DNA from: Sphingobacteriia bacterium
GTDB lineage: Bacteria; Bacteroidota; Bacteroidia; Chitinophagales; Chitinophagaceae
Direction of reading: 5' to 3'
Assembly: GCA_015999745.1 (NCBI GenBank)
Contig: JAECQP010000028.1
Location: 1-46,506 of the forward strand
Length of the DNA stretch: 46,506 nt
Both the position numbers and the translations under genes were made by a program. Below the pieces are notes generated by a model, which worked only from the letters and a program-made list of their open reading frames with translations, was not told the origin of the DNA and made no database searches. Below, piece by piece: positions 32,666 through 39,830 of the stretch (within the stretch, counting starts at the first letter, position 1; each line of letters opens with the position of its first letter).

Positions 32666-33653
32666 GGCCGGTATTGCCGGGGGTGCCGGTTATACCGGTG
32701 GCGAGTTGATCCGTTTGCTGATCAATCATCCGGGCGTGGAATTATCTTTTGTGCTGAGCGGCAGTAATGCAGGCAATCCTTTGCACAAAGTACATGCAGA
32801 CCTGCAGGGCGATACCATCATGCGGTTCACCGATCAGATCAATACCGATATTGACGTGCTGTTTCTTTGTGTGGGACATGGCGATGCTAAAAAATTCCTG
32901 GCGGAACACCCTGTTCCGGATACCGTGAAAGTAATTGACCTTTCCCAGGATTTCAGGCTGGCTCCCAACACGGAGTTTGGTAACAGAACTTTTGTGTATG
33001 GGCTCCCGGAGTTGAATAAAACAGCCATTCAGGAGGCCGGTAATATTGCCAACCCCGGTTGTTTTGCCACCGCTATACAATTGGGATTATTGCCGCTGGC
33101 CAATGCAGGCATCCTGGGAGATGTATATGCTACCGGTATTACCGGCTCTACAGGAGCAGGACAGGGACTGAGCAACACATCTCATTTTAGTTGGAGAGCC
33201 AACAATATACAGGCGTACAAATCTTTGGCACACCAGCATATCCACGAGATTACCCAATCGATTAACCAGTTGCAGAACGAAGATCCCCTTTCTGCATCAG
33301 GAGAAGGACGCGGTGTCCGGTTTGTGCCATGGAGAGGTGATTTTACCCGTGGTATTTATGTGAGCTCCATCATTGATTGTGGTTTGCCGCTGGAAGAAAT
33401 TAAAAAGTTATTCAGGGAATTTTATCAGGACGCTGCATTCACTCATTTCAGTGAAACCATGATAGACCTGAAGCAGGTGGTGAACACCAATAAGTGCATG
33501 GTGCACGTGGAGAAGCAGGGTGATAAACTGGTAGTACACAGCGCCATTGATAACCTGCTAAAAGGGGCAAGCGGGCAGGCTGTGCAAAATATGAACCTGC
33601 TCTTTGGATTAAAAGAAACAACCGGATTAAAACTGAAAGCCAATTATTTTTAA
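32658..33653 (+). CDS. argC: N-acetyl-gamma-glutamyl-phosphate reductase
   Basis: A 331-residue NADPH-dependent dehydrogenase. The nucleotide-binding GGAGYTG is at 8-14, and the catalytic cysteine is C135 in NPGCFAT; the histidine region GITGSTGAGQG lies after it. It produces N-acyl-glutamate semialdehyde. It overlaps argG by 8 bp and is followed after 4 bp by argD. Confidence 0.95.
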   Translation: MIKAGIAGGAGYTGGELIRLLINHPGVELSFVLSGSNAGNPLHKVHADLQGDTIMRFTDQINTDIDVLFLCVGHGDAKKFLAEHPVPDTVKVIDLSQDFRLAPNTEFGNRTFVYGLPELNKTAIQEAGNIANPGCFATAIQLGLLPLANAGILGDVYATGITGSTGAGQGLSNTSHFSWRANNIQAYKSLAHQHIHEITQSINQLQNEDPLSASGEGRGVRFVPWRGDFTRGIYVSSIIDCGLPLEEIKKLFREFYQDAAFTHFSETMIDLKQVVNTNKCMVHVEKQGDKLVVHSAIDNLLKGASGQAVQNMNLLFGLKETTGLKLKANYF

Positions 33654-33657
33654 GACT

Positions 33658-34809
33658 ATGAAATTATTTGATGTATACCCGCTGAACAATATTGCTATCA
33701 CAAGAGCGCTTGGTTCTTATGTTTGGGATGATCATGGTGTTCAGTACTTAGACATGTATGGCGGGCACGCCGTAATCAGTATCGGACATACCCATCCTCA
33801 TTGGGTGAAGCGTATTGAAGAGCAATTGGAAAAAATTGCTTTCTATTCTAATTCTGTACTGATTCCCATACAGCAGCAACTGGCCGATAAACTGGCGCAG
33901 GTGAGCGGAAAGGAAGACTACCAGCTCTTTCTCTGCAACAGTGGCGCCGAAGCCAATGAGAATGCATTGAAACTGGCGTCCTTTCATACAGGCCGTAAAA
34001 AAATAGTAGCATTCAGTAAGTCGTTTCACGGAAGAACCTCGCTGGCCGTAGCTGTTACGGATAATCCCTCCATCGTTGCACCCGTTAATGAAACTGAGCA
34101 TGTAATTTTTCTTCCCTTCAATGATGTGGATGCATTGAATACCTGTTTTCAGAAAGAGGGAGACCATATTGCTGCTGTAATTACCGAAGGCATCCAGGGC
34201 GTTGGCGGGATCAATGTTGCCTCCGATGCTTTCCTGAAAGCGATTCGTTCTCTCTGCGATGAGCATGGCGCCGTATTTATTGCGGACAGCGTGCAGTGTG
34301 GTTATGGAAGAAGCGGCCATTTCTTTGCGCATGATGCCGCCGGCATTCAGGCCGATATTTATTCTATGGCAAAAGGGATGGGCAATGGTTTCCCGATTGG
34401 CGGAATCCTGATTGCCCCGCATATTAAACCCAAACATGGCATGCTGGGAACCACATTTGGAGGCAACCACCTGGCTTGTGCCGCTGCACTGGCGGTGCTG
34501 GAAGTCATTGAACAGGAAAACCTGATCAGCATGGCCAAGCAGAGGGGTATGTACCTGATGAACCAGCTGAAATCCATTGAAGGAATTGAGCATGTACGTG
34601 GTAAGGGACTGATGATTGGATTTGATGTTCCTGAACACCTGAAGGGGTTGAAGAAAAAATTACTGACCGATCATAATGTATTTACCGGAGAAGCAAAACC
34701 GAACGTGATCCGACTGCTTCCTTCATTGGCATTGTCCAGAAAACAGGCCGATGAGTTTTTGGATGCTTTAAAGGAATCAATTCAGGAGCTTCTTCAAAAT
34801 GAAGGATAA
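33658..34809 (+). CDS. argD: Acetylornithine/acylornithine aminotransferase
   Basis: A 383-residue class III PLP aminotransferase converting N-acyl-glutamate semialdehyde to N-acyl-ornithine. NSGAEANENALK (94-105) binds the PLP phosphate, D210 in ADSVQCGYGR contacts the pyridine nitrogen, and the Schiff-base lysine is K239 in MAKGMGNGF. The usual DE(V/I)Q reads DSVQ here: serine 211 replaces the glutamate beside the key aspartate. It is between argC and argF' with single-digit spacing. Confidence 0.93.
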   Translation: MKLFDVYPLNNIAITRALGSYVWDDHGVQYLDMYGGHAVISIGHTHPHWVKRIEEQLEKIAFYSNSVLIPIQQQLADKLAQVSGKEDYQLFLCNSGAEANENALKLASFHTGRKKIVAFSKSFHGRTSLAVAVTDNPSIVAPVNETEHVIFLPFNDVDALNTCFQKEGDHIAAVITEGIQGVGGINVASDAFLKAIRSLCDEHGAVFIADSVQCGYGRSGHFFAHDAAGIQADIYSMAKGMGNGFPIGGILIAPHIKPKHGMLGTTFGGNHLACAAALAVLEVIEQENLISMAKQRGMYLMNQLKSIEGIEHVRGKGLMIGFDVPEHLKGLKKKLLTDHNVFTGEAKPNVIRLLPSLALSRKQADEFLDALKESIQELLQNEG

Positions 34810-34812
34810 TAT

Positions 34813-35787
34813 ATGCAACAGTTTATTTCCGTAAATGATGTAACCAACATCAATGCGCTGGTGAAAAAAGCGCTTGCTTATAAGCTCAACCCGTTCATGG
34901 ACCATCACCTGGGGAAGGGTAAACGGATTGGGTTATTGTTCCTCAATCCCAGCCTGCGTACCAGGCTGAGCACACAGGTGGCTGCTTCTAATCTTGGTAT
35001 GGAAGCCGTTGTTTTTAATGTAGACAAAGAGGGCTGGGCCCTTGAGTTTGAAGAAGGCGCCATTATGAGCGGAACCACTGCCGAGCATATCAAGGATGCC
35101 GCGCCGATCCTGGGACAGTATTTCGATATACTGGCTATCAGAACATTCCCCTCTCTCAAAAACAGAATTGATGATTACAGCGAAATGTACATTACTCAGT
35201 TTATTAAATACGCCGGTGTTCCTGTTGTGAGCCTGGAGAGTGCAACCTTGCATCCGCTACAATCGCTTACGGATATCATTACCATTCAGGAAGAAGTGAA
35301 TATACAGCCGGAGAAGTTTGCTTTCCGCAAACCTAAAGTGGTACTGACCTGGGCTCCGCATGTTAAACCGCTTCCGCAGTGTGTGGCCAATAGTTTTGCA
35401 CAGTGGATCAATACATGGCAGGGCGCCAGCTTTGTGATTACACACCCGCAGGATTATGAACTGTCCGATCAGTTCACCAGGGGGGCAACGATTATGCACA
35501 ACCAGGATGCAGCATTAAAAGATGCAGACTTTGTTTATGTAAAGAACTGGAGTACCTATAATGACTATGGTAAGATTTACGAAAATGACCCTGCCTGGAT
35601 GCTTACCAATGAAAAAATGAAGGCAACCAATGATGCCAAAGTAATGCATTGTTTGCCTGTAAGAAGAAATGTGGAACTCAGTGATGAAATACTGGACGGG
35701 AAACACAGCCTGGTGACCCGCCAGGCCGGAAACAGGGTATGGGCAGCACAGACTGTACTGTCGGAAATATTGAGCACTGCCAAATAA
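34813..35787 (+). CDS. argF': N-acylornithine carbamoyltransferase (acetyl or succinyl form)
   Basis: A 324-residue transcarbamylase of the AOTCase/SOTCase group. The carbamoyl-phosphate motif appears as SLRTR (47-51), the HPLQSLTD motif near 146-153, and the late HCLPVRRN near 277-284 where ordinary OTC has HCLPA. The residue that sets the acyl group (Glu92 in the Xanthomonas acetyl enzyme, Pro90 in the Bacteroides succinyl enzyme) aligns by eye with Ala90 in SGTTAEHIKD, favouring a roomier pocket and hence succinyl-ornithine. This step makes N-acyl-citrulline rather than citrulline and explains the deacylase downstream. Confidence 0.92.
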   Translation: MQQFISVNDVTNINALVKKALAYKLNPFMDHHLGKGKRIGLLFLNPSLRTRLSTQVAASNLGMEAVVFNVDKEGWALEFEEGAIMSGTTAEHIKDAAPILGQYFDILAIRTFPSLKNRIDDYSEMYITQFIKYAGVPVVSLESATLHPLQSLTDIITIQEEVNIQPEKFAFRKPKVVLTWAPHVKPLPQCVANSFAQWINTWQGASFVITHPQDYELSDQFTRGATIMHNQDAALKDADFVYVKNWSTYNDYGKIYENDPAWMLTNEKMKATNDAKVMHCLPVRRNVELSDEILDGKHSLVTRQAGNRVWAAQTVLSEILSTAK

Positions 35788-35794
35788 AAATTGT

Positions 35795-36595
35795 ATGCAA
35801 AAACTGTATATTATAAAAATCGGAGGGAATATCGTAGACGATGAATCTGCACTTTCGTCCTTCCTGCAGTCGTTTGCAAATATTCAGGGGCATAAGATAC
35901 TGGTTCATGGTGGCGGAAAACTGGCTACCAGGCTGGCCGAAGCCATGGGCGTTCAGCAGCAGATGGTGGATGGAAGAAGGATCACGGATGCAGAAACACT
36001 GAAGATTGTAACCATGGTATATGTCGGTCACATCAACAAAAACATTGTTGCACAGTTGCAGCAGCTCAAATGCAATGCTGTTGGAATTTGCGGCGCAGAT
36101 GGCAATGCGATCCTGGCGCATAAGAGAAAGAAAACGGGCGATTCAGGAGAAGCCGTCGACTTTGGCTTTGTAGGAGATGTGGATGCCGTGAATGCAATTT
36201 TCTTTAAGCAACTGCTGGAGCAGCATGTTACGCCGGTGATTGCTCCGATTACCCACAACGGATCCGGACAGTTGTTAAATACCAACGCAGATACGATTGC
36301 TCAGGAAACCGCTACAGCACTGAGCGCCTTCTACGATACCACGTTGATTTATTCATTTGAGAAATCGGGTGTATTGCTGGATACCAATGATGAGAACTCC
36401 GTAATCCCGGAAATTCGACCGGGTTACTTCCGGGAATTAAAAACAAAAGAATTGATATTCGCCGGAATGATACCAAAGCTCGACAATGCTTTTTCGGCTA
36501 TCAACAAAGGAGTAACAAAAGTCATTATTGGTAACGCAAATCACCTGGAACAACTGATACAGGGAAGTTCAGGTACAACTATTTTAAATGAATAA
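35795..36595 (+). CDS. argB: Acetylglutamate kinase
   Basis: A 266-residue amino acid kinase. IKIGGNIV (7-14) binds phosphate, VHGGGKLATRLAE (38-50) the gamma-phosphate and acyl-glutamate, and NTNADTIAQE (near 166-175) the nucleotide. It phosphorylates N-acyl-glutamate at the second step. Normal length; it lacks an extended N-terminal helix, which in other bacteria marks arginine-inhibited hexameric forms, so feedback inhibition may be weak. The 3' end overlaps the deacylase start by 8 bp. Confidence 0.93.
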   Translation: MQKLYIIKIGGNIVDDESALSSFLQSFANIQGHKILVHGGGKLATRLAEAMGVQQQMVDGRRITDAETLKIVTMVYVGHINKNIVAQLQQLKCNAVGICGADGNAILAHKRKKTGDSGEAVDFGFVGDVDAVNAIFFKQLLEQHVTPVIAPITHNGSGQLLNTNADTIAQETATALSAFYDTTLIYSFEKSGVLLDTNDENSVIPEIRPGYFRELKTKELIFAGMIPKLDNAFSAINKGVTKVIIGNANHLEQLIQGSSGTTILNE

Positions 36596-37652
36596 CGATA
36601 CATTATATACAGCAGCAGTTGCTTTCTTAAAGCAACTGATTGCAATCCCTTCTTTCAGTAAGGAGGAAGACAAGACCGCTTCGGTTATTGAACAGTTTTT
36701 TCAGTCGCATGGCATACCCACTCAGCGTTTCCTGAACAATGTTTGGGCAGTAAATAAGTATTATGATGCCTCCAAACCTGGCATTTTGCTAAACTCCCAC
36801 CACGATACCGTTAAACCCAATAAGGGATACACCGTAGATCCTTTTGATCCTGCAGAACAGGACGGTAAGCTGTTTGGTTTGGGAAGCAATGATGCCGGCG
36901 GCTGCCTGGTTTCACTGGCTGCTGTTTTTCTCCATTTTTATGCACAGGAAAACCTGGCATACAATATTGTATTTGCAGCAAGTGCGGAGGAAGAAATCTC
37001 CGGTACCAATGGTATAGAGGCGTTATTGCCCCAACTGCCTCCGCTGGAATTTGGTATTGTGGGTGAACCTACTTTATTGAATATGGCTGTTGCAGAACGC
37101 GGGCTGATGGTGCTGGATGCGGAAACCTTTGGTGTTGCCGGCCATGCAGCCAGGAACGAGGGAGAGAACGCCCTGTATAAGGCGGTTAAAGATATTGAGT
37201 GGATTCAAAACCATCGTTTCGAAAAAGTGAGCGATTTGCTGGGCGAAGTTAAAATGACGGTGACCTCTTTCCAGACAGACAACAAACAGCACAATGTAAT
37301 TCCGGTGCATGCCCGTTACCTGATTGATGTTCGGGTAAATGAACTGTATTCTTTTGATGAAGTACTGGATGTGCTGAAACAACATGTATCCGCCACCATT
37401 ACTCCCCGAAGTACCCGTTTGCGATCCACTTCAATAGCGCTGGATCATCCGCTGATACAAGCCGGAATCAAACTGGGAAGATCCTATTACGGCAGCCCTA
37501 CCACCAGTGATAAGGCGCTGATGCATTTTCCTACCCTCAAGATGGGACCCGGAGACAGCGCCAGAAGCCATACCGCCAACGAATTTATTTACCTTGATGA
37601 AATCAGGCAGGGTATTGATATGTATATTCAGCTTTTAAAACAGGTACTATGA
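36588..37652 (+). CDS. M20 family N-acyl-citrulline/ornithine deacylase (ArgE/DapE-like)
   Basis: A 354-residue zinc metallohydrolase. The zinc ligands are visible as H71 and D73 context in NSHHDTV, bridging D102 in GSNDAGG, catalytic/ligand E134-E135 in SAEEEISG and E160 in VGEPT; the last histidine is in ARSHTANEF. In the argF' pathway it should release citrulline from N-acyl-citrulline rather than ornithine from acetylornithine. The genes on either side (argB, argH) overlap it by 8 and 4 bp, so translation is tightly coupled. Confidence 0.9.
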   Translation: MNNDTLYTAAVAFLKQLIAIPSFSKEEDKTASVIEQFFQSHGIPTQRFLNNVWAVNKYYDASKPGILLNSHHDTVKPNKGYTVDPFDPAEQDGKLFGLGSNDAGGCLVSLAAVFLHFYAQENLAYNIVFAASAEEEISGTNGIEALLPQLPPLEFGIVGEPTLLNMAVAERGLMVLDAETFGVAGHAARNEGENALYKAVKDIEWIQNHRFEKVSDLLGEVKMTVTSFQTDNKQHNVIPVHARYLIDVRVNELYSFDEVLDVLKQHVSATITPRSTRLRSTSIALDHPLIQAGIKLGRSYYGSPTTSDKALMHFPTLKMGPGDSARSHTANEFIYLDEIRQGIDMYIQLLKQVL

Positions 37653-38983
37653 AGTTGTGGAGCAAAACAAATACCAGTACAGCAGCGGCTGTAGATCAGT
37701 TCACTGTTGGAAGAGACAAAGAGTTTGACCAGTTGCTGGCCCCCTTTGATGTATTGGGTTCCATTGCGCATTCCAAAATGCTGGCTACCGTTGGCTTACT
37801 TACCCCTGCCGAATCGGAATCGCTGGTAAAAGCCCTGCAAAAAATCTATACAAAGGTTTCTGCAGAAGGGTTTGCCATTCCGGCCGGGGTGGAAGATATT
37901 CACTCCTATATCGAGTTCCTGCTTACCGAAGAACTGGGTGATGCCGGTAAAAAAATTCACAGTGCCAGAAGCAGGAACGACCAGGTGCTGGTTGATATCA
38001 AATTGTTTCTCAGGGCCTCCATCAAAGACCTGGTAACTGAAACGGAACAACTCTTTGTATTGCTTCAGCAGCAGAGTGAAAAATTTAAGGCGCATTTATT
38101 GCCGGGGTATACGCACCTGCAACTGGCCATGCCCTCTTCTTTTGGGTTATGGTTTGGTGCTTATGCAGAAAGCCTGGTAGATGATATGGTAATGCTGGAA
38201 GCAGCGTATAAGGTAGTGAACAAAAATCCTTTGGGCTCTGCCGCAGGATACGGCTCGTCCTTCCCGATCAACAGAACGCTGACCACCCAATTATTGGGTT
38301 TTGAGCATCTCAATTACAATGTGGTATATGCACAGATGGGAAGAGGGAAAACCGAAAGGATCGTTGCTACGGCAATGGCCAATATTGCGGACACACTGGC
38401 CAGGCTAAGTATGGATATGTGCCTGTACCTGAACCAGAATTTCAGTTTTGTTTCTTTCCCTGCAGAACTGACTACCGGCTCCAGTATCATGCCGCATAAA
38501 AAGAATCCGGATGTTTTTGAACTGGTGAGGTCTTATTGCAACCGCTTAAAGGCCCTCCCGAACGAAATTACCATGATGACCACGAATCTTCCTTCCGGTT
38601 ATCAGCGTGACCTGCAGTTGCTGAAGGAACATTTATTTCCGGCATTTACCGAACTGCGAAACTGCTTGCAGATGGTACACCTGATGCTGTCTGATATTGA
38701 AGTAAAGCAGTCGATTGTAGAAGAAGAAAAATACCGTTTCCTCTTCAGCGTGGAAGAAGTGAATAAACTGGTATTGAGCGGCGTTCCATTCCGCGATGCA
38801 TATAAACAGGTGGGAGAGGCTATTGAAAAGGGTAATTTTACCTATACTACCAGTGTGCAGCACACGCATGAAGGAAGTATCGGCAACCTTTGTACCGAAA
38901 AGATTGCCGGGATGATGAAGAAAACCATCGAAGGCTTTGAATTTAATAAACCGGAAAAAGCGATACAATCACTTTTATCCTGA
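37649..38983 (+). CDS. argH: Argininosuccinate lyase
   Basis: A 444-residue member of the fumarase/aspartase superfamily that splits argininosuccinate into arginine and fumarate. HSARSRNDQV (104-113), GYTHLQLAMP (153-162) and the signature TTGSSIMPHKKNPD (275-288) with the catalytic serine loop are intact. It is the last biosynthetic gene of the operon. Confidence 0.95.
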   Translation: MKLWSKTNTSTAAAVDQFTVGRDKEFDQLLAPFDVLGSIAHSKMLATVGLLTPAESESLVKALQKIYTKVSAEGFAIPAGVEDIHSYIEFLLTEELGDAGKKIHSARSRNDQVLVDIKLFLRASIKDLVTETEQLFVLLQQQSEKFKAHLLPGYTHLQLAMPSSFGLWFGAYAESLVDDMVMLEAAYKVVNKNPLGSAAGYGSSFPINRTLTTQLLGFEHLNYNVVYAQMGRGKTERIVATAMANIADTLARLSMDMCLYLNQNFSFVSFPAELTTGSSIMPHKKNPDVFELVRSYCNRLKALPNEITMMTTNLPSGYQRDLQLLKEHLFPAFTELRNCLQMVHLMLSDIEVKQSIVEEEKYRFLFSVEEVNKLVLSGVPFRDAYKQVGEAIEKGNFTYTTSVQHTHEGSIGNLCTEKIAGMMKKTIEGFEFNKPEKAIQSLLS

Positions 38984-39011
38984 TATTGCAACCTATAATG
39001 ATAGTCAACCA

Positions 39012-39743
39012 ATGAAAAAATTAGTTTTTACTTTTATTTTGGGAACAGCTGCAATGGCTGCTTCTGCTCAGTCTAAAACAACAAAACCGGCTGCTAAACC
39101 TGCCGGGAAAGCTATTGCAAAACCAGCTACAACTGCGATTGTATTAAAAAATAGTGCTGACAGCGCAAGCTATGCGCTGGGAATGCGGATTGCCCAGAAC
39201 CTGAAATCACAGGGGCTGGATCCATTGAACCTGGCCGTTTTTCAGAAAGGGATGACCGATGCCCTGCAAGGTAAAAAGCCGGTGATTGCCGACGAATTGC
39301 TCGATAATTGTATTGGCAGTTTTCAACAGTCTGTAAGTGCTAAGAAAGCGCAGGTAGCCCGTAAAGCTGCAGTGGAATTCCTGGCCGCCAACGGTAAGCG
39401 TAAGGGCGTTGTTACCCTGCCCAGCGGTATGCAATACGAAATCATCAAAGCAGGAACAGATACCGTAAAACCCACACTGGCCAGTAAAGTGAAATGCCAT
39501 TACCATGGTACATTGATGAATGGAGATATCTTCGACAGTTCTGTAGACAGAGGCGAACCCATCAGCTTTCCGCTGGGCAATGTGATCAGGGGCTGGCAGG
39601 AAGGGCTGCAACTGATGACAGTAGGCAGCAAGTGGAAATTATTTATTCCTGCAGATCTGGCCTATGGAGATCAGCAGAAAGGAGACAAGATTGTTCCGGG
39701 TTCTTTACTGATATTTGAAGTGGAATTACTGGGAATTGAATAG
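39012..39743 (+). CDS. Exported FKBP-type peptidyl-prolyl isomerase
   Basis: A 243-residue protein from the ATG at 39012 with signal peptide MKKLVFTFILGTAAMAASAQ. A Lys/Pro/Ala-rich linker (about 21-45) is followed by an FKBP_N dimerisation domain (about 48-130) and the FKBP core (155-241: CHYHGTLMNGDIFDSS, GWQEGLQLM, FIPADLAYG). It assists folding of proteins in the periplasm or outer membrane. It begins 28 bp after argH on the same strand without a terminator in between, so it may be transcribed with the arginine genes. A functional link to arginine is not apparent. Confidence 0.92.
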   Translation: MKKLVFTFILGTAAMAASAQSKTTKPAAKPAGKAIAKPATTAIVLKNSADSASYALGMRIAQNLKSQGLDPLNLAVFQKGMTDALQGKKPVIADELLDNCIGSFQQSVSAKKAQVARKAAVEFLAANGKRKGVVTLPSGMQYEIIKAGTDTVKPTLASKVKCHYHGTLMNGDIFDSSVDRGEPISFPLGNVIRGWQEGLQLMTVGSKWKLFIPADLAYGDQQKGDKIVPGSLLIFEVELLGIE

Positions 39744-39746
39744 TAC

Positions 39747-39785
39747 TATTAACCTTGGTTAACCTTTGAGTAAAGTTGGTTAACC
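39747..39785 (+). promoter_or_regulatory. Tandem TTAACC boxes upstream of the second receptor gene
   Basis: TTAACC occurs at 39749-39754, 39759-39764 and 39780-39785; the second and third are inside GGTTAACC. Starts are 10 and 21 bp apart, so all face the same side of the helix. The array ends 22 bp before the -7 element at 39807, an activator position. Closely related AAGGTTAAT repeats lie upstream of the histidine kinase gene at 43560-43576. Phased direct repeats are typical of OmpR-type response regulators, so the regulator at 45253 is the candidate. Confidence 0.6.
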
Positions 39786-39806
39786 CGTTATACTGAAGAA
39801 GCCGGC

Positions 39807-39814
39807 TACTTTCG
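39807..39814 (+). promoter_or_regulatory. -7 promoter element of the second receptor gene
   Basis: TACTTTCG fits TAnnTTTG with the common TTCG variant, 17 bp before the ATG at 39831. The -33 region holds no good TTG but adjoins the TTAACC boxes. Confidence 0.45.
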
Positions 39815-39830
39815 TTTACAAAATTTGTAT

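Noticed and set aside
33748..34638. 296-codon minus-strand reading frame
   Set aside because: Antisense of argD; composition follows the codon pattern of argD and no motif is visible.
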